Shown: in pieces, positions 25,801 through 35,200 of the stretch
Position numbering within the stretch: position 1 is the stretch's first letter
How the letters are laid out: each line of letters starts with the position of its first letter
Source: Xiphias gladius
Taxonomy: Eukaryota > Chordata > Actinopteri > Istiophoriformes > Xiphiidae
NCBI RefSeq assembly: GCF_016859285.1
Contig: NC_053418.1
Span: forward strand, 3,049,521 to 3,113,520
DNA: 64,000 nt
Direction: 5' to 3'
Made by a program: the position numbers and the translations under genes
The notes under the pieces: generated by a model
The model's database searches: none
Told to the model about the DNA's origin: nothing
What the model saw: only the letters and a program-made list of their open reading frames with translations

Positions 25801-28800
25801 GTGAGCCTGAAGCACCAAAGCTTCCCAGAGAACTATTCATTAGAAAGATCATTCTTGGTCACGCTGTTCTTGTGAGCAAACGCGCCCGTGGCTTACATGG
25901 TATCGCAGCACATCTGCAGGGTGTTCAAGAATTGTAAACGACCTCTTTGTCAACACAGCAGATGCACGTAGTGTTTGTAACGTTTATCCAGTCACTGAAA
26001 GGGCTTTTTCTGTTAATGCCATATGTCCAAAATTTCAGGGTCAAGCAAGGCAACGTCTTGCTCAGTTAAGTTTCCGAGACAAATTACTAATGACGGTCCA
26101 CGATTTTAAGGGAAACTCATGATATTTTGAAGACACCATCGTACCTAATAGTTATGATAAGATTTTACCAAACGGATTTGGTGCTGAGGTCTGAAGACGC
26201 TGTGACATGCGAGAACAGAGTCCAACTGCACAGGGACTGGAGCAGTCACACGCAAAGAATTATTTAGAGAAAAAAGCGGAAAGCAAAAGTTAAAACGATT
26301 ACACAATCTGCCAGTTAGATCAACTCTCTGGTTCAACTTTCCCCCACTGTAGTTAGCACAGTTGCTCCTGCATTCAGATTTTCTATGTATTGAAGGATTT
26401 TAAGCAACTTTTTGAGCTGCAATCACTTTTATTTTTACCTCCAAATAAGTGGGTTAGGTAATAAACTAATGGGAAACAAATTAAAGAATAAACCTGAATA
26501 AATGACTGAAAAAACTAAATGACTTCAGATGCTTTCTGATGACTTCAACACAACATTAATCCGATTGATAACCTTTGGTGGCCCAACACCTTACTAAGAC
26601 ATTTCATGTTGCTTTTTCCTATAGTTTGCACAGTATAATGTCAAACCACTTATGTTCTGTGTGTTGTTCAAACTCTGTTGTTGGGATGAGCATAGACCTC
26701 CAACAGAAATGATGGTGGGAAAAAAAAAAAGTACTCTTTTACGTAATAGTGTGATAGTTCGGACATTGATAAGCTGGAGGAAGCGAAGCATGTGGCTTTT
26801 AATTATTTGGATACACTTTAAAAACTAGGTACATCTTATCTTAATTTTGTTAAATGCACAGAGCATGACGTCACCTCATGGTAAAACACCAGGGAATCTT
26901 GTGCTAAGTGGCTTTCTGTGTCTTCGATTGGAACCATGAAAATTTCTTCGGAGGGCTGGTGTTGATGACAACTGCAGCCAATCTACCGTAGAATCAAAAC
27001 ATGCTTGTGTGCCCATCAAAACACAGCATCCGCGTCATTGAGCAAGCGTGTATTACTTTGTGTTCAGTCAAGATGTGTTTTATGTGTGGGGGTGAGCGGA
27101 TATTGGAAGCTTGTAAATGTGTCCAAGTGACATGTGAGAAAACGTATTGATTTCTTGATTAAATCTGGATCAATACTCGTGCTTGTACCATTGATGAGTC
27201 ATGTGAAATCTACATTAAAACAGTGTGGGTGGATGGGTTGTGTTTTTCTTGTCTTGAGCGGTGAAAGAGGGGGGTGTCTTCTATCAGGACAGATGGATTT
27301 TTGCGTCCTCCATCACTGTCTGGTCCCAACAACCCCCTGCTGACTTATTGATAACACCCCACCCCCCAAAAAATACACACACTTAACTCATTCCCAAGCA
27401 GAGGCACACCAATACGTATGGGAAAACAGCTAGCTAGTCTGGCATTCGTCCAGAAATAGTTTTCGCATTTCTGTTTGTAACGTTATCGGAAACAAGATAC
27501 AGCAAGTTAATTTGTGAGCTTTAGGAGCGCTGGTGGTCAGATTTTTGAACTATGACAGGCTAGCTGTTTTTTTTCCTGCTTCCAGTCATTATGCTATGCT
27601 TATCGCCACAAATCCATTCCTTTGAGGTGCACACAGGTAATTCCAATTTTAAAGTCACCATTACCTTAGCTCATGTTAGCATTTCCTTTCATGGCATTCA
27701 TAGCATGAGTCATTGCCTGTGAAAACAAATTTTCTATATCTAAATTTTTAACAGTGGAGGGTCTGTATGTGCACCAAAGATAACAGAGGGTACAGGACAA
27801 AAAACAGTTCTACACCGCTGAAAAATCTGCTATCCAAACAGTGCACCAGAGGCCCATGACACGCTAAGCCAGTGACATTCAGCCGTGCAGTAGTGGAACA
27901 ATCCAAATGCTGTCTAGGAGGGAGCACCCCAGGGATGACAAAAAAGCCACCTAGCCCTTGAACAATGGGGATTTTCTCTCAGCCCAGCCAGCCTCAAAAA
28001 CGGCTTTGTTGCCAGAGATACCCCCCTCCAACTCACTCCACCGCTATCTGCAAAAATCTGCCTGTGCCTGTAGCTTTGCTGCACGTGCGGCCTACAAAAC
28101 AGCACTCCGCTGTCTGTGATAACACCTAAACTAAGCAGTAGACAAGTCTTTTGTTAATTAACTAAATTTTGTACGAGTAACTATTTGTTGCATGTCTATG
28201 GGCAGCGGCGTGAAAAAATAAAAGAGCATTCTGACCTCGTCTCCACAGGCCAACCGGTGGGTCAGCTCCTTCAGGCTGCGCATCATCCTCTCGTCCCTGA
28301 AGTCATATGGGAAGGTTTCCGTCCACTCTGTCAGGAGCTGAAGGATCTTGGGAGCAATCTTCCTGACTCTCATCTGAAGATGCAGGATAAACATAAGTAC
28401 TGAGTAAACAGTTGGGAGAACCAAATCTAGGATGTGCGAATGTCTAGATTTTGTAGTAGACTCACAGCTAGGAGCCCTGTTGGGACACAATATTTCTAGA
28501 ACTCATTAAACAGTAACTAGAGATTAAATATAGCCAAGTATGGGTGTTTTTGTCGTGCATACCTTGTCAGCTTGGGGATCGCTGAGTCGCTGCTGCTCCA
28601 TGCACAGGTGGCACACCTTGGACATGAGCTCATACGGGTGGATGAACAGGCGAGAGCTGAGCAGGAAGGTGAAGATGTACGTCCTCTGTGGAGAGAAAAG
28701 AAAATAAGGTTACCGCAAAAGCAAAATCATGATGACAAATTGATCATTTAAGTTCAAAAATAGCCTCTAAAAAAAACATGAAATCAAGCTACGGGGAATG

Positions 28801-29201
28801 ATACCTACAAATCAAAAATATATAAATAGCGAGTATGGGGAATCAAAACTTTTAGTCCCTGATGTATGGAAAGAAAAGGAGATGCAAGATGGAAAAAAGA
28901 CAGTGAGAAAACAAAAGCAGCTTTGGCACTAAACAGCATCTCAATGCACCAGAGCTTCTCAGACAGAATGACCTCGTTACTTTGGTGAAACTGCAAAGGG
29001 AAAAAAACGTCAAACATTACTCACATCTGGATAATAATCTACAGTTGGGACCAAGTGGTGAATGAGGGCCTCCAGGGACCCAGACACAAGGTTGTTGTCA
29101 TGATAATAGAGGCCGGGGTAGCCTTCCTCTTTGGTCTGGTAGAGGTTCTTGTTGTAGCTGCTTGTGTTCAGCTGCCCCGTGAATGGCGGTGTCTGAGGCA
29201 T
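5463..29201 (-). CDS. rasgef1b: Ras-GEF domain-containing family member 1B (13 coding exons)
   Basis: This is a guanine-nucleotide exchange factor for small GTPases; family work assigns RASGEF1A/B to Rap2. Coding exons, in transcript order, are 29025-29201, 28563-28685, 28236-28373, 21930-22145, 21080-21154, 19984-20079, 19250-19352, 16423-16502, 14028-14123, 10803-10898, 9998-10121, 8005-8077 and 5463-5487. All have AG acceptors and GT donors, and the phases join without a break to give 473 residues, the usual length for the family. The RasGEF N-terminal domain covers roughly residues 35-165 and the catalytic Cdc25-type RasGEF domain roughly 200-450. The start is fixed by the family-typical N-terminus MPQTPPF and an A at -3. 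Recognisable blocks include GLYYHDNNLVSGSLEALI, ILQLLTEWTETFPYDFRDER, LEAYVEWFNRLSYLVATEI and CFNIGNFNSLMAIISGMNMS. Teleosts have two copies (a and b); I cannot say which this is. Confidence 0.95.
7964..7992. repeat. (GT)n followed by a G13 run, intron 13
   Basis: On the transcript strand this reads C13 followed by (AC)n and begins 13 nt after the exon 13 donor. It is the closest simple repeat to any splice site in the window. Confidence 0.85.
8005..8077 (-). CDS. rasgef1b: rasgef1b exon 13
   Basis: A 73-nt exon that completes Ala442, encodes residues 443-465 (LCLASYESEGPENNMEKDRW...) and supplies two bases of Arg466. The match to the family tail (LASYESEGPEN, EKDRWKSL) fixes it. Its length is not a multiple of three, so skipping it would shift the frame. 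It lies between a T-run (upstream) and a C-run/CA tract (downstream). Confidence 0.9.
9516..9930. mobile_element. short non-autonomous DNA transposon (MITE), intron 12
   Basis: The ends form an imperfect terminal inverted repeat (CTTAAA..GG.ATGGTTTGGCATTT against the reverse complement of AATGTCAAACTACTTC.TTTAAG). The interior contains a fish repeat sequence (TGCTTCCAGTCTTTGTGCTA). It ends about 67 bp from the exon 12 donor. Confidence 0.6.
9998..10121 (-). CDS. rasgef1b: rasgef1b exon 12
   Basis: Encodes residues 401-441 plus one base (KFWELAKQVSEFMTW...APVFTED) in 124 nt, the end of the catalytic domain. The acceptor is ATTTCAG and the donor GATG|GTGAGT. Confidence 0.93.
10803..10898 (-). 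CDS. rasgef1b: rasgef1b exon 11
   Basis: Encodes residues 369-400 (IVIPFFSLLIKDIYFLNEG...INFE) in 96 nt. This is the conserved late RasGEF block VIPFFSLLIKDIYFLNEGC. The acceptor is CTTGCAG and the donor GAG|GTGAAC. Confidence 0.93.
11947..12006. repeat. (CA)30 microsatellite, intron 10
   Basis: Uninterrupted CA dinucleotides over 60 bp. Confidence 0.97.
12525..12600 (+). repeat. fragment of a dispersed inverted-repeat element
   Basis: Reads GACATTTTATAGACC followed by an ATTAATCTGCAGATTAATCA palindromic end. This matches the right end of the element seen more fully at 14405-14745. Confidence 0.4.
13538..13700 (+). repeat. degenerate tRNA-derived SINE
   Basis: It has an A-box-like TCTAGTGGTCAGAGCACTT and a downstream GCAAGACATCAAACCCC that resembles the conserved body of fish SINEs. 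No intact B box remains. Confidence 0.35.
14028..14123 (-). CDS. rasgef1b: rasgef1b exon 10
   Basis: Encodes residues 337-368 (HQMDPSSNFYNYRTAL...SSREK) in 96 nt. The acceptor is CTCCGCAG. The donor AAG|GTGCTC is weak at positions +4 to +6 compared with the other donors of this gene. Confidence 0.92.
14405..14745 (+). mobile_element. copy of a dispersed fish MITE-like repeat, intron 9
   Basis: It contains the family's characteristic pieces AAATGCCAAATATTTGCTGG, TTTCAGCTTCTC, CTGTTGGTTGGACAAAC and AAGACGTCACCTTGG, in order. Related fragments lie at 12525-12600, 19870-19925 and 43415-43590. Confidence 0.6.
16423..16502 (-). CDS. rasgef1b: rasgef1b exon 9
   Basis: Completes Ser310 and encodes residues 311-336 (GMNMSPVSRLKKTWSKVK...DILE) in 80 nt. 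It is RasGEF catalytic core around the RLKKTW motif. The donor is GAA|GTAAGT and the acceptor CTTGCAG. Confidence 0.93.
16811..16847. repeat. (GT)n microsatellite, intron 8
   Basis: An uninterrupted GT run of 37 bp. It produces the artificial Thr-His repeat frame on the other strand. Confidence 0.95.
19250..19352 (-). CDS. rasgef1b: rasgef1b exon 8
   Basis: Encodes residues 276-309 plus the first base of codon 310 (PVKKKHRARV...NSLMAII). It carries the RasGEF core motif FIDVARECFNIGNFNSL. The donor is ATCT|GTGAGT, and phase 1 is continued by exon 9. Confidence 0.93.
19870..19925 (+). repeat. right-end fragment of the 14.4-kb-type repeat
   Basis: TCACTAATGAAAGTAATCAG followed by TAGTTGCAGCC is the terminal part of the same dispersed family, inside intron 7. 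Confidence 0.35.
19984..20079 (-). CDS. rasgef1b: rasgef1b exon 7
   Basis: Encodes residues 244-275 (SCFSDHKKAS...LVATEICM) in 96 nt. It contains the RasGEF signature stretch EWFNRLSYLVATEI. The donor is ATG|GTGAGT, and the acceptor is a T-run ending GCAG. Confidence 0.93.
21080..21154 (-). CDS. rasgef1b: rasgef1b exon 6
   Basis: Encodes residues 219-243 (ERLSYIGPEEFIQAF...LDNDK) in 75 nt. It is part of the catalytic RasGEF domain. The acceptor is TTTTCAG and the donor AAG|GTAACG. Confidence 0.92.
21930..22145 (-). CDS. rasgef1b: rasgef1b exon 5
   Basis: Encodes residues 147-218 (VYRKAVGQM...QQLTHIEL) in 216 nt, phase 0. It holds the end of the N-terminal module and the start of the catalytic RasGEF domain (AQQLTHIEL). 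The acceptor is CCCTCAG and the donor CTG|GTGAGA. Confidence 0.93.
24460..24690. repeat. degenerate AAGTC-rich repeat, intron 4
   Basis: The motifs CAAGTC, AAGTCA and GAGTCA recur about every 10-25 bp over 230 bp, as in an eroded minisatellite common in fish introns. Confidence 0.4.
27430..27640. mobile_element. fragment related to the intron 12 MITE
   Basis: It shares GGCTAGCTGTTTTTTTTCCT, TGCTTCCAGTCATTATGCTA and surrounding pieces with the element at 9516-9930, in the same orientation. No complete ends were seen. Confidence 0.45.
28236..28373 (-). CDS. rasgef1b: rasgef1b exon 4
   Basis: Encodes residues 101-146 (MRVRKIAPK...LACGDE) in 138 nt, phase 0 at both ends. It carries the highly conserved block LQLLTEWTETFPYDFRDERM of the N-terminal RasGEF domain. 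The donor is GAG|GTCAGA. Confidence 0.93.
28563..28685 (-). CDS. rasgef1b: rasgef1b exon 3
   Basis: Encodes residues 60-100 (RTYIFTFLLSSRLF...SDPQADK) in 123 nt, phase 0 at both ends. The acceptor is CTCTCCACAG and the donor AAG|GTATGC. It is part of the RasGEF N-terminal domain. Confidence 0.93.
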
Positions 29202-29207
29202 GTTGTC
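29025..29207 (-). CDS. rasgef1b: rasgef1b exon 2 (first coding exon)
   Basis: Encodes residues 1-59 (MPQTPPF...DYYPD), including the start of the RasGEF N-terminal domain. The acceptor is CTTGTAG followed by GACAAC and then the ATG at 29199-29201. The donor is GAT|GTGAGT at phase 0. The six non-coding bases 29202-29207 are in frame with the ATG and contain no stop. Confidence 0.93.
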
Positions 29208-32200
29208 CTACAAGAAAAAAAAAAAAAAAAAAACAGGAGGACAAACACAGGAACAGTCAGTCAGAAGTGCAACTTCTTCTCCTACAGATATTTGACCAAA
29301 GGCGCTGATGCAGGATGGCCAAACAAATCCAAAATAGCTCTGAGACACAAACACAGACGGCTTAAGTTTGTTTGGGAAATGGTTTGGATGCAGTCAATAC
29401 CCTCCATCCTATGCCGTCCATTTTACGGTTTCAGAGTTTGGGTTTAGTTTATTTCAATGTACAAATGGTCAACTGAAAAAAAGGAGCTCAAATAAAAACT
29501 GTGGTTGAGGCACAAAAAAAGGATAATGGATGGAGTCTTGTGAGTCATCTGCAAGGAAACAAAAATAGACAGCTTACAGATGCTTTGTTCAGTTTTGACT
29601 GAGCTTTACAGGAAATTGAACACTCAACACTGGTAGTGTTAGTGCTTTGCACTAGGCAGCCAACCCCTAAATATCCAGGCCGACGGGTATAACCCCCAGC
29701 CCAGTAGCATCAGCAGCAACGTGAACCTACAACCCCAAAGATTTGGTAATTAATTCTCAGCCAACAAGACGGATGAGGATTTGAGCTTTTACGCTAAACA
29801 CTATTAAATCGTCGGTAGGACAATTCATTCATTCAAACTATCTCCTGACTCACACAGAGCTGGTATTTAACGGTATAGCTTATAAAAGGAGTGCTGTGTA
29901 CGTGTTTCAAGATAAAAAGTACACCAAAAACATGTAAGAGCTTGTGAGATACTCGGGGCCAAACTGTAGCCCCGCAGGTTGTCATGACACTTGTTTTACC
30001 CAGAAAGTACACTGAAGGATCACGTTGCCCGTTTACTTCCACTGCTGCCATGTGTGTGTGTGTGTCTGTGTGCATGACACACAATGAAGAGGATCGTTTG
30101 TGCCGAAGAGGCAGAACAAATCACGAAGTAGGGTAGGACGTGACAAGTTGAAGAGCACGTGTGCAGTCCTGTGCTAGGGTACAGTCACTAATGCGAACAC
30201 GGATCAAAACACTGCAAAAGAGTCCTGTAGCATAATCCACCTCTCCTTGACCCATCCGTTCCGAACAATCATAGCTTTGTCAGTAAATCACCAGATGTGG
30301 TAGCTCCGAGCTACGAGGAGGCGATAGCACGACACAAAAGTAGCATTTTTGGATACATTGTGGAGAAACTACCAGCATTTGGTTAAGGCTGCGTATCAAA
30401 CATGCCTGCCTGAAAGATATCGTACAAAATATCAGAAAACTGTCAAGTACAAAAAGTTCTGATGCCTGGTCAGATTCATAATCCTGCTAACTTCCTCTTT
30501 ATTTAGTTTTCCATTTAAATTAAAATTCTGCTATGTTTTGACCGCGTTATATTTCTTGTATGGCCGCTTGTGTTCTGGCATTTTATAACTAAGAAATGAA
30601 AAATGTGATCATATTTCTCAAGGTAAGGTAACAAAAGTATGGTTTGAGGTCAGTTGTGAAACTCTGGTATTGTATCAGGTGAATATCAAACCAAGTCTTA
30701 CGGCGAGCAAGTGCAACCTTTGCTGGTCGCTTCTGAAACAACAGTTAATGCTAAAACATAGAGTAACAGTAGCACAGAGTCACAGAATTGACTCGGTAAT
30801 TTCAGTTAATATCCGTCTTAACATTTTCCCAGATTCGCTTCCAAAAAGCTGCTGGCCGTGCCAGACCAAGTGTGGCTGTAGCCCCAAGTGTATCGAACCA
30901 AGCAAAGGTGCCTTTTATTGCATGTGAATTCAACTTTTCAGAGGGACTTTGCTATTTCTATTTTCAGAAGTTAAGAAGTCTCTCAGGTCTAAAACTCAGA
31001 ACTGGTCCTCACAAAGACAGAACAACAGTCCCACGCACGCTTTCGTCTGCCAGTGTACGAGCCTCCTGACCTCTGAACCTGGCATTTTGGCTCTGCTCCT
31101 GCCAGGCAGACTTATGGCTGGGGAAACACAAAGGGCCTTTTCACACTAGGGGGGGAGGTCAGCGCAGGGTGCAACAACCCCGCCCCCAAACACCCCCACA
31201 CCCCCCACCTCCTCGACAATATGCTGCCCCGTGGCTGCCTGCCGAGTCAGGAAGCCTTGAAGGCTGATGCAATGCAGTGCTGCCAGGGACGGATACGGGG
31301 ATGCCAGGAGGAACAAACTGCACCTGCCCACACACTGGCACAAATAGTTCAAATAAATTTAGGGCTTCACTGTCCCATGACGATAATTGAGTTTTTTTTT
31401 TGAAGAGAAGGCTTAGAAAAAGTAAAAAAAATAAATAAAACAATCCCATCATATACCACAGGGATACACATCAGCTGAACTCACCAGGGATGGAAATCCA
31501 GAGATTTTATTTAGTTGCATCTAAAATTTGTTTGCCTTTGCAGGGTCAAGAAGGTTTGACATAGATACCGAAACAAACCCTGTGTATTCATAAGTTCACA
31601 TAAAGCCTCCACCCACACGATTCAAACCACCCGGCATTCCACTTTCACACGCATGCCGAACCATAATGCACGCGTGCACACACCGTCCATCGCTATTATT
31701 CAGCGAGACAACCGTGGCCATTTCCATGAGAAAGGCGAGTGCGAGGAGTCAGAGCACAGCGGCCCGAGCATCTGCTGCGCCATGTGGCTTCCCCACAGAG
31801 AGGGAGAGACGGGGAGACCACGATTCCGATGGAGGGAAAGAGGGGGATGTCGTAATGCAATTCAACTGGATCTTTGTTTACTCCACTGAGGGATTTTTTG
31901 CTGAACTTAAGTTCTCTGTTCTCGGCGCAATTACACCACAAAGTCGTTTGGTTGCAAGCTCCTCGCCCAGCGGCATCCAAGTACAGCCACGGATGTCTAC
32001 CGTCCACAGAGCAGCTCTAAACACACCGCCGAGGTTGAGATGAAGAGCACATCAGCAGCAGCAGGTGATCTAGTGCTGAGAACATGACTGCTTCACTTTT
32101 CCCAGCCGGGATCTGAATCACCACCTCCCTGATCCCACGCTTTCTTTCCTAACCATTAAAATCGGGTGGGGTAGAGGGGCGGGTAGAATAGTAATACTTG

Positions 32201-35200
32201 CTCCATCATTATAAGTGCTTAGACGTGTATAGGTTGCAGCTTCTCCAGTGTGAGGATAGGCGCCCTCTCTCTATCTCATAGCATTGACTGCTGAAGACGA
32301 AATAAGCGATTGGAAGAGGACATCTAGGGCTTGGCGAACTTGCCATGAAACTGAAACTTTGTAGACTAAAAAAAAATTAATTATCATCCAGATGTGACCT
32401 ATCTACTTTAAATACAGTTCCTTTGTCAGTGTCAACATAAAATACAGTCTTTCCACAATCGTGTAAACCAGCCTACCCAAACTAAATGAGTGTACAGAAT
32501 CAAAATACGGGGACTAGGCATTGGCATCAGCTGACGACCTGAGTTGGCGAATCAGAATCTGTATTGGGAAATAGAGAGTTGGGTGCATCCCTAGTTGCAG
32601 CCCCTGGTTGGGGGCTCGGTTAAACATTTCATTCGTTTCATTAGCCGCTTTAATTGCACTGGGATTCATGTCAATGTCGCCTGGCTTTCAAATATTAAAT
32701 TCTGACTGAAGTAGATCAGTTAAACGCCAGCGCTCTGCGACTGACGTACTCAGATCCACACGTGCACGCCCCCTGTGAATGAAACAGAAATGAAAACTCA
32801 GATTCGCTAAACACATACGGTGAGAGAACTGGGCTCGTAAAATCTAACGCTGCGACAAGTTGTACCGACGCTTCAGTATCCTGACATCGCTCTCCCTCTC
32901 TGATGTCTCTGAAAACTGTTTGGATTCATCTCATGCTGCCAGGGGCAGGTGGGGCTCTTTGAAGATAAAAGCTGAGTCTCTTACACAGAAATACCTTGGA
33001 TAGAGGACACCCCGAGATCAGATGTCGCTCTTTGTTCTCTTCCCTAATCTCTGTCTCTTATGTCAGAGCAGCACTTCTTCCTAGCGGCCCATGGAGGTCA
33101 GCAGTGAGTGTTTTAAATCTCATCTTAAGACAGAGTTGTACATGAAGGTGTTTTACTGGTGCTCTTGCTTGTCCTGATTTGCCCTAAGGCTTTTTTTTTA
33201 AAAAGAAAAAACTCCCCTGACTGTCTAAGTTTCATATATTTTACTTTTTGCCTGTAATTCTTTCATCTCTCCCTGTGAAGAAATGAACATTTGTACATAC
33301 AAAATTTTACCTACAAAAGTTTTAGTTTTTACGGTTTTGAGTAGCAAGTGGATACCACCACCACCACCACCATCACTGTCTCTGCACTAATGCCAACATT
33401 GCCTGTTGTCCTCGGCTCTGCTCCACGCATGCCGGCTGCAGCCTTCATAATCCTAAAAACAAAGCGCAGGGTGCTCACAGGCGGCGACAACCGACACACG
33501 CCGATTTACATTTGGCTCCCAGGTGTCGTGTGTGGTAGGAGTGGCGGTAGAGGGTGGAGGGACCACATGTCGGGTCCCGGGGCCTGACAAAAGCAAACCC
33601 TGAGCACACTGCTGTTGGTTTAGCGTGGCCGCTGGCTGGGTAGCAGCTGAAGGTAAACAAACAAAATGCCACAGCTTGCCTCCCCACTTTAAGGAGGGGG
33701 GGGGGTTGTTTAGGTTGGATGGATGGTTTCAATTAGAGCCTTGCTGGTTGTGTGTGTGTAACCATCTGCCTCAATGTGTAAAAGAAGTCTGGTGCAGGCT
33801 AAATTGGATTTAAAAGCCGAGGACATTGAAATTTCTGTTAAAAGATGGTTAAAGGCCACAGAATTTTCTTGTCCACAATCTTCAAACTGTGATATTTTTT
33901 AAATATTTAAACTCTAGTCAACTTCACACTCACGGAGTCTCGGTTCCTACTTCTGTTATTGGCGCGTAAGGTCTCGACCGCTGATTATCACATGGCAGCG
34001 AGTCTCTCAGATGATTGCCTGGCTCAAGAGCTGACTCAGGGGTATATTTCGCGGTAATCTTAAGGTCCGGGACTTTCTCCACTCCCTCCTGACATTTACT
34101 CAAAAAAGAAGTACTACTCTCAAAAGAAATAAGCAACCCAGAAATGAAAGTAAAACACTTTTACATTACACTGATCATGTGATGCAACATTTGGAAGTTG
34201 AACACGCCATTTACCCTGTGGGGAAATTCTGAAACAGAAGGGCATCAGCCTAAAAAGCACCAAACCTCCCCAGGCAAATGTCACGTTGGGAGTAAAACCC
34301 TGGCATTTACGGGAAATTACCTTCAGGCTGCGGAGCCATCAATGACACGTGTTTGCAGGTAATTTTGTCTCCAAACACATGGGTGGAGCCGATTCCCCAG
34401 AGAGAAAATGATGCAGTCTGGTCTCTCGCTTGGCCAAAATACAAGCTCTCCAACAGCCTACCGAGGCTCTTCCAGCCCTGCCCGCAGTGTTAACGACGCT
34501 CGTGATGAGCACCCATCAGCACTTCAGAGGCCGTAAAGAAAAAGAAGCCTGAGCGCACAGGAAATCATTCCCGCGGTCCACGAGACGTACTCAATCAGCC
34601 AGACACTCCAGGTTACCGTTAAGGCACTTTTCTGATGCTATTTCCCAGAGGAATATCTGAGATCCTCCTGCAAAAGCCGAGGAGTAAAAACGTCAAAGCA
34701 GTAAGACACATAAGATTTGTGATGTAATAAAGCATCCCTTGCAGCCCTTAAATGAAAAACACCCATGTGGTTGAGAAATCGGAGCCGCAGAAATGAAAGC
34801 TGAAGAGAAAAGGTAGAAATCCTGTATTTGGTTTTTGCTTTATTAGGGCTAGAGAAGGAGGCTGTGACACTGAGGGAATGTGATTCTGGCACAGCGACAC
34901 TGACACTTTGAGGGACCAGTAGTAAATCAAGAGCCCCCCCTCCCTTCCACTGCGTAAACACCGAAAGGCATGAGGAATCTCACTCATCCGTGGCTTGAGG
35001 AAATGAGGGTGAGAGATAGCCGAGTGGCTGCACAGGAGGGTGAAGAGGCCACAGTGGAATAGTGCAAGTAGTCTAAATAAAAACGGCTGGTTGCCTGTGT
35101 GTGGTCAGGAGTATTTAAAGCTGAACTAGGCTGAGGAGTTTTAAGTAGAAATGCACCTGTCTTAGAGGGGTTCAGTCAAAACAAAAACAAAAAAACTGGA

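Larger units (their letters stand above)
22146..28235 (-). other. rasgef1b intron 4 (6.1 kb)
   Basis: Non-coding between exon 5 and exon 4. It includes a degenerate AAGTC-rich repeat (24460-24690) and a fragment of the short inverted-repeat element also present in intron 12 (about 27430-27640). No additional exon is needed to keep the frame. Confidence 0.7.
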
